Assembly: GCF_001485435.1 (NCBI RefSeq)
Contig: NZ_BCMS01000001.1
Span: 2,812,501 to 2,876,500 of the forward strand
Direction of reading: 5' to 3'
DNA length: 64,000 nt
Source of the DNA: Deinococcus grandis
Lineage (GTDB): Bacteria; Deinococcota; Deinococci; Deinococcales; Deinococcaceae
The notes beneath the pieces were generated by a model. It was not told where the DNA came from. It ran no database searches and saw only the letters and a list, made by a program, of their open reading frames with translations. The position numbers were made by a program, and so were the translations under genes. How positions within the stretch are numbered: the stretch's first letter is position 1; every line of letters begins with the position of its first letter. This document shows positions 25,252-34,284 of the stretch, in pieces.

Positions 25252-26640
25252 ATGACCACTCCGCTGAACGACCGCAACATCATCCTCGACACCGACTCCT
25301 ACAAGAGCAGCCACTTCCTCCAGTACCCCAGTGGCACCACCCGCCTCTTCAGCTACCTGGAAAGTCGCGGCGGCAAGTACCCCCAGACGCGCTTCTTCGG
25401 CCTGCAGTACATCCTCGACCGCTACCTGACCACCCGCGTCACCGCCGAGATGGTCGAGGAGGCCCGCGCACTGATCGAGGCGCACGGCGAGCCCTTCCCC
25501 TACGACGGCTGGATGCGCGTCGTGAACGTCCACGGTGGCCGCCTGCCCCTGCACATCCGTGCCGTCCCGGAAGGCACGCTGGTGCCCATCCACAACGTCC
25601 TCCTGAGCTGCACGAACACCGACCCGGAACTCCCCTGGCTGGTCGGCTGGTTCGAGACGATGCTGATGCGCGTCTGGTACCCCACCACCGTCGCCACGCA
25701 GAGCTGGCACATCCGCGAGATCATCCGCGCCGCCCTCGAAAAGACCAGCGACCGCCCGGCGGAGGAACTCCCGTTCAAACTGCACGACTTCGGGTCCAGG
25801 GGCGTCAGCAGCCGCGAGAGCGCAGGCATCGGTGGCCTCGCGCACCTCATCAACTTCCAGGGCAGCGACACGCTGGAGGCCCTGCGGGTCGCCCGGAACC
25901 ACTACGGCGCCGACATCGCCGCGTTTTCCATCCCCGCCGCCGAACACAGCACCATCACCAGCTGGGGCAAGGAACACGAGGTCGACGCGTACCGCAACAT
26001 GATCACGCAGTTCAGCCGCCCCGGCAGCATCTACGCCGTCGTCAGCGACAGCTACGACCTCAAGAACGCCATCAACACCCTCTGGGGCGAAGAACTCAAG
26101 GCCGACGTCATCGCCTCGGGCGGCACCCTGGTCGTCCGGCCCGACAGCGGCGAACCACCCGCCATGGTCCGCCTCGCCGTGAACGCCCTGGCCGCCAAGT
26201 ACGGCACCACCACCAACAGCAAAGGCTACAAGGTCCTGAACCACGTCCGCGTCATCCAGGGCGACGGTATCGACGAACAGACCATCCGCCAGATTCTCGG
26301 GAACCTCGACGTGGACGGCTACAGCGCCGAAAACGTGAGCTTCGGCATGGGCGGTGCCCTCCTGCAGAAAGTCGACCGCGACACCCAGCGCTTCGCGTAC
26401 AAGGCCAGCGCCGGCCAGATCGACGGCGCGTACCGCGGCATCTACAAGGACCCCGTCACCGACCCCGGCAAACGCAGCAAAGACGGCGTCCTCGACCTCG
26501 TGCAGGAAGGCGGCCGCATGGTCACAAGGGCATACAAGACCTTCGACACCGACTTCCCCGGCAGCCTCATGCGCACCGTGTACAAGGACGGCGAACTGCT
26601 CGTCCGCGACACGCTGGACACGATCCGGGGGCGCGGCTAA
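25252..26640 (+). CDS. nadV: Nicotinamide phosphoribosyltransferase (NAMPT/NadV type)
   Basis: A 462-residue protein of the long NAMPT class rather than the shorter nicotinate enzyme. Motifs are ILDTDSYKSSHFLQYPSGTT at residues 11-30, YLESRGGKYPQTRFFGLQY, LHDFGSRGVSSRESAGIGGL, AEHSTITSWG, VVSDSYDLKNAIN, RPDSGEPP and FGMGGALLQKVDRDTQRFAY. NAMPT makes NMN from nicotinamide and PRPP, the one-step NAD salvage route. An AGGAGG-type site precedes the ATG by 6 nt, and the palindromic operator suggests regulation. It forms an operon with a macro-domain gene starting 4 bp after the stop. Confidence 0.95.
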   Translation: MTTPLNDRNIILDTDSYKSSHFLQYPSGTTRLFSYLESRGGKYPQTRFFGLQYILDRYLTTRVTAEMVEEARALIEAHGEPFPYDGWMRVVNVHGGRLPLHIRAVPEGTLVPIHNVLLSCTNTDPELPWLVGWFETMLMRVWYPTTVATQSWHIREIIRAALEKTSDRPAEELPFKLHDFGSRGVSSRESAGIGGLAHLINFQGSDTLEALRVARNHYGADIAAFSIPAAEHSTITSWGKEHEVDAYRNMITQFSRPGSIYAVVSDSYDLKNAINTLWGEELKADVIASGGTLVVRPDSGEPPAMVRLAVNALAAKYGTTTNSKGYKVLNHVRVIQGDGIDEQTIRQILGNLDVDGYSAENVSFGMGGALLQKVDRDTQRFAYKASAGQIDGAYRGIYKDPVTDPGKRSKDGVLDLVQEGGRMVTRAYKTFDTDFPGSLMRTVYKDGELLVRDTLDTIRGRG

Positions 26641-26643
26641 GCC

Positions 26644-27255
26644 ATGAATCTCACAGGCGTCCGCTTCGACCTCCGGGATCGCCACCCGGCGGTCGTGGAG
26701 GCCTGGGGAGCGCATTTCGCGGGTGTGGAGCAGGTGCGCGTGCAGCCGGGGGACATTTTTCAGGATGAGGCGGACGCGCTGGTCAGCCCCGCGAACAGTT
26801 TCGGGTTCATGGACGGCGGGATCGATCTGGCGTTCAGTGAGCAGTTCGGGTGGGACCTGCAGGCGCGCGTGCAGGAGCGCATCCGCCGGGACTATCACGG
26901 GGAGTTGCTGGTCGGGCAGGCGCTTATCGTGCCGACGCTGGACGCGGTGTGGCCGCACCTGATCTGCGCGCCGACCATGCGCGTCCCGGCAGACGTGTCC
27001 GGCACGCCGAATGCGTTCCTGGCGTTCCGGGCGGCGCTGCTGGCAGTGCAGGCGCACAACGCGTCGGTTGGGCCGCCCATCCGGCGGGTGGCGTGTCCGG
27101 GGCTGGGCACCGCGATTGGCCGCATAGCGCCGGACGTGTGCGCCCGGCAGATGCGCGCCGCGTTCGACGCGGTGGTGCTGGGCCACACGCCGGAGCTGCC
27201 CACGTTGCAGGACGCGAAGCTCTGGCACGTGCGGCTGACCCGCGCGGATCTGTGA
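26644..27255 (+). CDS. Macro domain protein
   Basis: A 203-residue protein with a single macro domain. VQPGDIFQDEADALVSPANS matches the GDI/NAAN region of macro domains (here SPANS), FMDGGIDLAFSEQFG gives the Gly-rich loop, and VACPGLGTAIGRIAPDVCAR is the phosphate-loop region. Macro domains bind or hydrolyse ADP-ribose derivatives. It follows nadV by 3 bp, so NAD salvage and ADP-ribose handling are co-expressed. That context suggests recycling of ADP-ribose or reversal of ADP-ribosylation, but activity is not shown by sequence alone. A terminator follows at once. Confidence 0.88.
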   Translation: MNLTGVRFDLRDRHPAVVEAWGAHFAGVEQVRVQPGDIFQDEADALVSPANSFGFMDGGIDLAFSEQFGWDLQARVQERIRRDYHGELLVGQALIVPTLDAVWPHLICAPTMRVPADVSGTPNAFLAFRAALLAVQAHNASVGPPIRRVACPGLGTAIGRIAPDVCARQMRAAFDAVVLGHTPELPTLQDAKLWHVRLTRADL

Positions 27256-27257
27256 AC

Positions 27258-27295
27258 GGCAGCAGCCCCCGGCCAACGCTGGGGGCTGCTGTTCC
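27258..27295. terminator. Bidirectional terminator
   Basis: CAGCAGCCCCC (27260-27270) pairs with GGGGGCTGCTG (27281-27291) between the convergent macro-domain gene and dnaX. Confidence 0.85.
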
Positions 27296-27297
27296 GT

Positions 27298-29673
27298 TTA
27301 CTCGTCGTCCTCTTCGGGAAGGTCGGCGCCCAGGGTGTCGGGGGCGGGTGGGGCGTTGCGGTTCTTGCCGATCTCGCGCACGCGGCCGCTGAAGCGGGTG
27401 CGGATGTCCTCGTAGACGGGGTGCGCGCGGATGTCGCCGGGCCGTCCGGGGGTCGCCCGGGCGTCCTGCGGGGGGGCTTTCGCGTCCTGCGGGGCGGGTG
27501 CGGGGGCCGGGGTGGGTTTCGGGGCGGGGCGGGGGACGCTGAGGTCCGCGAAGGGCATGTCCTCCTCGGGCGGCAGGTCGCCCAGCAGGTCGGGGCCGCC
27601 GAAGGCGTTCCAGTCGGGTTCCTCGGTGATGACTTCACCCAGGTAGAGGTTCCGTTCGCTGCGCGGGGGCGGCCCGGCGTCACGGGGGGTGCTGGCGGGC
27701 TGCGCGGCGGGCGTGTCGTCCCAGCGTCCGGGGTCGAGGTCGGCCAGCGGGGCGGGCGCGGCGTCGTCCGGGCTGGCGGGGGGCACGCGCCGTTCGGGGA
27801 GGGGTGGGGGGAGCGTGGCGACGCTGGCGCGTGGGGGCGGGGCGGCCTGGGTCTGCGCGGGCTGGGTCGGCGGGGTGGCCTGCGGCTGTGGCGCCTGCAT
27901 GGGCTGGACCTGGGTGGGTTGCGCCTGGCTGGCCTGGGCCTGCGGCGGGTCGATGGGCGCGAAGTCCGGGCTGCGCGTGCCCGCGGGGCGGCGGGGGGCG
28001 CTGCGGGTCGGGTCGAACGGCGCGACGTCCGGCGCGGCTCCATGGTCCGGCGCAGGCTCGCGCATGGGAGGCGCGGCGCGGGCCGGGGCTGGGGCGGGTG
28101 GGGTGGGGTCGGGCGTGGGGGCTGGCGCGCTGCCTGCCTGTCCCCCACCGGATTGCCCCCCGCCGAGGTTCACGCGGCGGCTGCCTTCCGGCGCGATCAG
28201 TTCGAAGGTGACCGGGCCGAACACGCTCAGAACGATCTTGGCGATGTCGTCGAATTTCGCGGCGACCTGTTTGGCGTGGAAGGCGTTGCGGTCGTCGTAC
28301 CCGAGGCTGACGTAGCCGGGTTCGGCGTGCTGCCGGGCGGGTTTCAGGAACGCGCGCAGCTGCATGCTGGCCTGCCGGGTCACGTCCGCCCAGCTGCCCC
28401 CCGTCGGGGCGGGGACGGGCTGGGCGGGGTCGGGGCTGGCAGCGCGCGGGCCGAGGCCTGCACCGCCGGGCGCGGGGGCGGGCGCGCGGCGGGCCTCTCC
28501 CACCGGGCCGGACGGCGCGGCGGGCGGGTTGGCGCGCAGCGTGGCGAGTTCCTTCTCCAGGCGGTTCAGGCGCTGCGCGAGGTCGGCAGGCATAGCGGCC
28601 CCCGCGCCCGCGCTGGCCGGGGCGCTGCCGCCGGTCACGGTATCGGCGGCCAGCAGGGCGTGCGTGAGGGCCAGTTCGAGGCTCTGCTGGTCGGCCGCGC
28701 GGGCGAAGCGGGATTCCTGTTCGTCGAGGGCCGCCTGGAGTTTCAGCAGGCGGGGAATGTCCGCGCCGTCCAGGCGACCGTCGGGGTTCAGGCCCAGTTC
28801 GGCGTGCAGGGCCGCGCCCAGCGCCGCGACAAGGCCCTCGACGACCGTGCGGGCCGCGAAGCCGTCGCGGTACAGGTGCCCCGCACCACTCAGGGCCGCG
28901 CCCGCGTCCCCGCTCACCAGGGCGGCGGCGATGCCGCGCACGCGCTCGCCGGGCGGGAGACCCAGCGCCTCCTCCACACCCGCGCGGGTCACGGCCGTGC
29001 CAGCGGCCAGCATGCGTTCCAGCAGGCTCTCGCCGTCGCGCATGGCGCCGTCGGCCAGTCGCCCAATGAGTTGCAGCGCGTCGCCCTCGGCGCGCACGCC
29101 CTCGCGCTGGGCGAGTCCGGCGAGCTTCCCGGCGATCTCCTCCGGGGTCAGGCGGCGGAAGCGGTAATGCTGGCAGCGCGAGAGGATCGTGGGGATGATC
29201 TTCTCCGGTTCGGTGGTCGCCAGGATGAAGATGACGTGACCGGGTGGTTCCTCCAGCGTCTTGAGGAGCGCGTTGAACGCGGCGCGGCTCATCATGTGCG
29301 CCTCGTCCAGGATGTAGATCTTCTTCCCGCCGCGCATGGCGGCCAGGCCGACCTTCTCGCGCAGGTCGCGGACGTCGTCGACGCTGTTGTTGCTGGCCGC
29401 GTCGATCTCCATGACGTCCGGGTGCGATCCGGCGCGGACGCTCAGGCACGACTCGCACTCGCCGCAGGGTTTCGGCGTCGGGCCGGTGCAGTTGGCGGTC
29501 ATGGCGATCAATCGGGCGGTGGTGGTCTTCCCCACCCCGCGCGGCCCGCTGAACAGGTACGCGTGCCCGACGCGGCCCTGCTCCAGCGCGGCCTTGAGGA
29601 CGTCCTTGACGTGCTCCTGCCCGACCACGTCCTCCCACCGGACCGGGCGGGCCCGCTGGTAGATGGCACTCAC
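27298..29673 (-). CDS. dnaX: DNA polymerase III subunits gamma and tau
   Basis: A 791-residue clamp-loader ATPase. The AAA+ region (1-240) has Walker A GPRGVGKTT at 43-51, four zinc-binding cysteines (62, 70, 73, 76), Walker B ILDEAHMM, the LLKTLEEPP helix, sensor-1 LATTEPEKI and the SRC finger. Collar domain III follows to about 370. Residues 430-770 are a very long Pro/Ala/Gln-rich low-complexity region interrupted by a folded segment around 440-510. The reading frame is continuous, so full-length tau is encoded; I saw no poly-A slippery site like that of Thermus dnaX. The GTG start overlaps the stop of a small upstream ORF. Confidence 0.95.
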   Translation of the reverse strand: MSAIYQRARPVRWEDVVGQEHVKDVLKAALEQGRVGHAYLFSGPRGVGKTTTARLIAMTANCTGPTPKPCGECESCLSVRAGSHPDVMEIDAASNNSVDDVRDLREKVGLAAMRGGKKIYILDEAHMMSRAAFNALLKTLEEPPGHVIFILATTEPEKIIPTILSRCQHYRFRRLTPEEIAGKLAGLAQREGVRAEGDALQLIGRLADGAMRDGESLLERMLAAGTAVTRAGVEEALGLPPGERVRGIAAALVSGDAGAALSGAGHLYRDGFAARTVVEGLVAALGAALHAELGLNPDGRLDGADIPRLLKLQAALDEQESRFARAADQQSLELALTHALLAADTVTGGSAPASAGAGAAMPADLAQRLNRLEKELATLRANPPAAPSGPVGEARRAPAPAPGGAGLGPRAASPDPAQPVPAPTGGSWADVTRQASMQLRAFLKPARQHAEPGYVSLGYDDRNAFHAKQVAAKFDDIAKIVLSVFGPVTFELIAPEGSRRVNLGGGQSGGGQAGSAPAPTPDPTPPAPAPARAAPPMREPAPDHGAAPDVAPFDPTRSAPRRPAGTRSPDFAPIDPPQAQASQAQPTQVQPMQAPQPQATPPTQPAQTQAAPPPRASVATLPPPLPERRVPPASPDDAAPAPLADLDPGRWDDTPAAQPASTPRDAGPPPRSERNLYLGEVITEEPDWNAFGGPDLLGDLPPEEDMPFADLSVPRPAPKPTPAPAPAPQDAKAPPQDARATPGRPGDIRAHPVYEDIRTRFSGRVREIGKNRNAPPAPDTLGADLPEEDDE

Positions 29674-29774
29674 GCGCGCCCCCGGGCGGCGCGGCGCAGG
29701 AGCGGCTCGAACGCTGAACCCCGCGGCCTGTCGCCGCTCAACTCAAGCCCCACCCTGCACGCACGCCGCTTCAC
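29670..29774 (-). CDS. Small 34-residue ORF coupled to dnaX
   Basis: A 34-codon frame starts with GTG at 29774, 6 nt after a TAGAAT -10 box (29781-29786). It ends in TGA overlapping the dnaX GTG start as GTGA. The peptide is Arg-rich, beginning VKRRACRVGLELSGDRP and ending LLRRAARGRA. Its geometry (leaderless promoter plus 4-bp overlap) matches real Deinococcus gene pairs and explains how dnaX, which has no promoter or Shine-Dalgarno of its own nearby, is translated. It may be a leader peptide whose role is coupling rather than a functional protein. Confidence 0.55.
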   Translation of the reverse strand: MKRRACRVGLELSGDRPRGSAFEPLLRRAARGRA

Positions 29775-29780
29775 CTCACC

Positions 29781-29786
29781 ATTCTA
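29781..29786 (-). promoter_or_regulatory. -10 box of the dnaX transcription unit
   Basis: TAGAAT on the minus strand lies 6 nt before the small GTG ORF that overlaps dnaX. Confidence 0.6.
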
Positions 29787-29851
29787 GAGCCCAGGCGGGA
29801 AGCGGCGCGGTGACGCGAGGCAGAGTTGATGGGTGACGGAGAGCAGCCCCC

Positions 29852-29875
29852 CCATCACCCATCACCTTTCAACCA

Positions 29876-29876
<1 letters not shown>
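29852..29876. repeat. Short repeat CCATCACCCATCACC, copy a
   Basis: CCATCACCCATCACC then TTTCAACCAT lies directly at the 3' end of the malic enzyme gene. The same string with GATCAACCAT is at 31753-31777, at the 3' end of the thioesterase gene. Confidence 0.6.
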
Positions 29877-31612
<1,736 letters not shown>

Positions 31613-31620
31613 GACGCTCC

Positions 31621-31626
31621 AGCATA
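31621..31626 (-). promoter_or_regulatory. Leaderless -10 box for malic enzyme
   Basis: TATGCT on the minus strand lies 8 nt before the ATG. Confidence 0.6.
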
Positions 31627-31752
31627 GCGGCCCCCCGCTGCACCCGGTCCAGGAAAGGCGCGCACGAAACGCACGCCGCCGCCCAGGCAGGCCCGCACCT
31701 CAGTTCAGGCCGTGAACAGAAGGGGGGCAGAGGCGGGAACCGTCCACCTCTC

Positions 31753-31777
31753 CATCACCCATCACCGATCAACCATT
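31753..31777. repeat. Short repeat CCATCACCCATCACC, copy b
   Basis: Second copy of the 15-mer seen at 29852, again at the 3' edge of a minus-strand gene. Confidence 0.6.
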
Positions 31778-32191
31778 GACCTTCTCTGCCCAGCGGGCGC
31801 GCAGCGTGTCGAAGCCCGCGTCGATGCGCGACTGCGCCAGGACCATCTGCGTGGTGCTGCCTTGGCCGATCTCGTCGCCGAGTTCGTTCACGGCGCGCAT
31901 CCGGGCGACGATGCGCCGCCCCTCCATCCGGTCGAAGGTGGCGGTCACGGTGACGGTCATGCCGGGCAGCGCGGACGCGGTGTGGGTGACGTCCACCTGT
32001 GTCCCGATGCCGCCCTCGCCGTCCTCCAGGAAGGGCAGGATGATCTTGCGTCCGGCCTCCTCGAAGTGTTTGGCCATCCAATACGTGGCGTACACGGGGT
32101 GCAGGCGGCCCAGCTCACCGAAGTCGACGGTCATGTCGTCGGTGACGGTCACGGTCAGGGTCTGCGTGAAGCCTTCCGGGATGGCGTGCAT
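31769..32191 (-). CDS. Hotdog-fold thioesterase, FlK-like
   Basis: A 140-residue hotdog-fold protein of the COG5496/FlK-like group. The pattern TVDFGELGRLHPVYATYWMA, then AKHFEEAGRKIILPFLEDGE and GIGTQVDVTHTASALPGMTV, is characteristic: Glu in the E-E-A helix and His in the VTHTAS strand. Relatives hydrolyse small acyl-CoAs (fluoroacetyl-CoA in the best known case); the true substrate here is unknown. The start is ATG with TAGCCT 7 nt upstream (32199-32204). It is divergent from yihY, with 91 bp between them. Confidence 0.82.
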   Translation of the reverse strand: MHAIPEGFTQTLTVTVTDDMTVDFGELGRLHPVYATYWMAKHFEEAGRKIILPFLEDGEGGIGTQVDVTHTASALPGMTVTVTATFDRMEGRRIVARMRAVNELGDEIGQGSTTQMVLAQSRIDAGFDTLRARWAEKVNG

Positions 32192-32198
32192 GAGAGGC

Positions 32199-32204
32199 AG
32201 GCTA
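32199..32204 (-). promoter_or_regulatory. Leaderless -10 box for the thioesterase
   Basis: TAGCCT on the minus strand lies 7 nt before the ATG. Confidence 0.6.
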
Positions 32205-32270
32205 GCAGGGCCGGGGCAGTATGGGAAAAGCGTGAATCCCGCTCATGCGGACACCTGCCGCGCGCGTCCG

Positions 32271-32276
32271 TAGACT
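32271..32276 (+). promoter_or_regulatory. Leaderless -10 box for the YihY gene
   Basis: TAGACT lies 6 nt before the ATG at 32283. Confidence 0.65.
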
Positions 32277-32282
32277 GCCGGG

Positions 32283-33452
32283 ATGAGGCTCAAGCCTGCC
32301 GACCTGTTCACCCTGCTGCGCGAGGCCTTCCTGGCCTTCGGGCAGGACAAGGCCCCGCGCCTCGCCGCCGCGATCGCCTACTACGCCATGTTCAGCATCG
32401 CGCCGCTCCTGCTGCTGGCCGTGGCGGTCGCCGGGCGGTTCCTGACCGACTCGGCCGTCCTGGATCAGCTGTTCGGGCCGGCGGGGCTGGTGTCGCAGAA
32501 CCTCGGCACCGACACCGCCGAGTTCCTGCGCGGCCTGATCAAACCCGACAGCCTGCTCAAGGGGAGCCTCGTGGCGACCATCGCGGCGTTCGTGACGCTG
32601 TTCATGGGCGCCACGGGCCTGTTCGTGCAGGTGCAGGACGCCCTGAACTCCATGTGGGGCGCCGACCCGGCCCCGCCGCAGGGCATCGTGAACATCCTGT
32701 GGACGCGCGTGAAGTCGTTCCTGATGATCATCGTGATCGGCCTGCTGCTGATCGTGTTCCTGGGCCTGAACACGTACCTGTCCGCCATCGCGCAGACCCT
32801 GGGGGACACCATCGGCGCGGGCGCGTTCTTCGTGCGGCTGGGCACGGCACTGCTGTCCACGCTGTTCCTCGCGCCGGTCTTCGCGGGCGTGTACAAGGTG
32901 CTGCCCGACGTGAAACTCCAGTGGCACGAGGTGTGGGTGGGGGGCTTCTTCACGTCCACGCTGTTCACGCTGGGCCAGCTGGGCATCGGCCTGTACCTGG
33001 GTCAGGCGGCGCCCGGCAGCGCCTTCGGGGCGGCCGCGACCCTGATCGTGCTGCTGCTGTGGATCTACTACTCCGCAATGATCTTCTTCTTCGGCGCGGA
33101 AGTGACCTGGGTGTACTCGCAGAAGTTCGGCACGCATGCCGGGGGCGCCGCGAACACCGCGAAGAAGGAAGCGCTGGCCGCGCAGGGCGTGGACATCGAC
33201 CCCACCGAGAGCGCCCAGGAACGCGACGCGAAGGACGCCGCCGGGCGCCCCGCGCAGGACGCCCGGGGCCGCGTGCTGGGCGTGACGGTCCCGAAACTGC
33301 CGCGTGTGCTCAGGCAGGTGCCGCGCCGCGAGGAGGGCCGCATGCTCCCCACCGTCCGCGCCGCCCTGTGGAACGCCGTGACTGCCGTGCTCGCCGTGCC
33401 CGTCGTGATCGTGCTGCGCCTGCTGGGCATCACCGGCGGCCGCCGCAGGTAA
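32283..33452 (+). CDS. YihY/BrkB family inner-membrane protein
   Basis: A 389-residue membrane protein with about six hydrophobic segments over residues 25-285. It starts with the typical AFLAFGQDKAPRLAAAIAYY, then AMFSIAPLLLLAVAVAGR, and ends the membrane region with LWIYYSAMIFFFGAEVTWVY. This is the YihY/BrkB family, once called ribonuclease BN, now regarded as a membrane protein of uncertain transport role. The tail from 290 to 389 is polar and then hydrophobic (AVLAVPVVIVLRLLGI), an extra helix not usual in the family. A very strong terminator follows. Confidence 0.88.
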   Translation: MRLKPADLFTLLREAFLAFGQDKAPRLAAAIAYYAMFSIAPLLLLAVAVAGRFLTDSAVLDQLFGPAGLVSQNLGTDTAEFLRGLIKPDSLLKGSLVATIAAFVTLFMGATGLFVQVQDALNSMWGADPAPPQGIVNILWTRVKSFLMIIVIGLLLIVFLGLNTYLSAIAQTLGDTIGAGAFFVRLGTALLSTLFLAPVFAGVYKVLPDVKLQWHEVWVGGFFTSTLFTLGQLGIGLYLGQAAPGSAFGAAATLIVLLLWIYYSAMIFFFGAEVTWVYSQKFGTHAGGAANTAKKEALAAQGVDIDPTESAQERDAKDAAGRPAQDARGRVLGVTVPKLPRVLRQVPRREEGRMLPTVRAALWNAVTAVLAVPVVIVLRLLGITGGRRR

Positions 33453-33460
33453 GGACGCGG

Positions 33461-33500
33461 GGAGCGGGGCGGAGGTGACCCACGACCTCCGCCCCGCTCC
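33461..33500. terminator. Very strong bidirectional terminator
   Basis: A perfect 16-bp stem: GGAGCGGGGCGGAGGT (33461-33476) pairs with ACCTCCGCCCCGCTCC (33485-33500), between convergent yihY and hisA. Confidence 0.9.
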
Positions 33501-33512
33501 CTGTGCGGCAGA

Positions 33513-34226
33513 TCAGTCGAGCGCGGCGGGGAACGGCAGGGTGCCCTCGTAGATGGCGCGGCCCACGATGGCGCCCTCGATGTGTTCCTCGCGCAGCAGG
33601 CGCACGTCGTCGAGGTTGGCGACGCCGCCGCCCACGATCAGGGTGTTCGTCCAGAGACGGCGGACCTGGGCCATCAGGTCGCGGTTCAGGCCGCGCAGCG
33701 TGCCGTCGCGGGTGACGTCCGTGAAGATCAGGGTCTCCAGGCCCGCGTCGGCCAGGGTGGGGGTCAGGTCGGCGACCATGACGCCGCTGCCCTGCGCCCA
33801 GCCGTGCGTGGCGACCTCCAGCCCGCGCGCGTCCAGGCTGACGACCACCCGCTCGGGGCCGTGCGCGGCGATCAATGCCCGCACGAGTTCCGGCTGCTTC
33901 ACGGCGGCGGTGCCGATCACGACGCGGTCCACGCCCAGGCGCAGCAGGTCCTCGGCGGCCTCGCGGCTGCGGATGCCGCCGCCCACCTCGACCGGCACGC
34001 CGAGTTCCTGCGTGATCTGCGCGATCACGGCGCGGTTCTCGCCGCGGCCCGTGGCGGCGTCCAGGTCCACGAGGTGCACGAGGCCAGCGCCCAGGCGCAC
34101 CCAGTGCCGGGCGGCGTCCAGGGGGGAGTCGAAGTACACGGTCTCGCGGTCCGGGTCGCCCTCGAACAGGCGCACGGCGCGCCCGGACTGGATGTCCACG
34201 CAGGGAATGATGAGCGGCTCTTGCAT
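33513..34226 (-). CDS. hisA: ProFAR isomerase HisA
   Basis: A 237-residue (beta/alpha)8-barrel enzyme. IIPCVDIQSGRAVRLFEGDP gives the first catalytic Asp (here in a CVDIQ strand), LVHLVDLDAATG the second strand, VEVGGGIRS the phosphate-binding loop, and LIFTDVTRDGTLRGLN the second catalytic Asp. VGGGVANLDDVRLL completes the duplicated phosphate site. It isomerises ProFAR to PRFAR in histidine synthesis. Length and the double-barrel symmetry fit HisA better than HisF. A TATCCT box lies 7 nt before the ATG. No other his genes are adjacent. Confidence 0.93.
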   Translation of the reverse strand: MQEPLIIPCVDIQSGRAVRLFEGDPDRETVYFDSPLDAARHWVRLGAGLVHLVDLDAATGRGENRAVIAQITQELGVPVEVGGGIRSREAAEDLLRLGVDRVVIGTAAVKQPELVRALIAAHGPERVVVSLDARGLEVATHGWAQGSGVMVADLTPTLADAGLETLIFTDVTRDGTLRGLNRDLMAQVRRLWTNTLIVGGGVANLDDVRLLREEHIEGAIVGRAIYEGTLPFPAALD

Positions 34227-34233
34227 GGGCCAC

Positions 34234-34239
34234 AGGATA
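34234..34239 (-). promoter_or_regulatory. Leaderless -10 box for hisA
   Basis: TATCCT on the minus strand lies 7 nt before the ATG. Confidence 0.6.
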
Positions 34240-34272
34240 CGGGGCCGGCTCGCGCGGGGACGCCTGCGGGGC

Positions 34273-34278
34273 TACACT
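34273..34278 (+). promoter_or_regulatory. Leaderless -10 box for the glycosyltransferase
   Basis: TACACT lies 6 nt before the GTG start at 34285 and fixes it. Confidence 0.65.
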
Positions 34279-34284
34279 GCGCGG

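Noticed and set aside
27298..29673. Programmed frameshift in dnaX
   Set aside because: No poly-A or comparable slippery run was found and the frame is continuous, so only full-length tau is supported.
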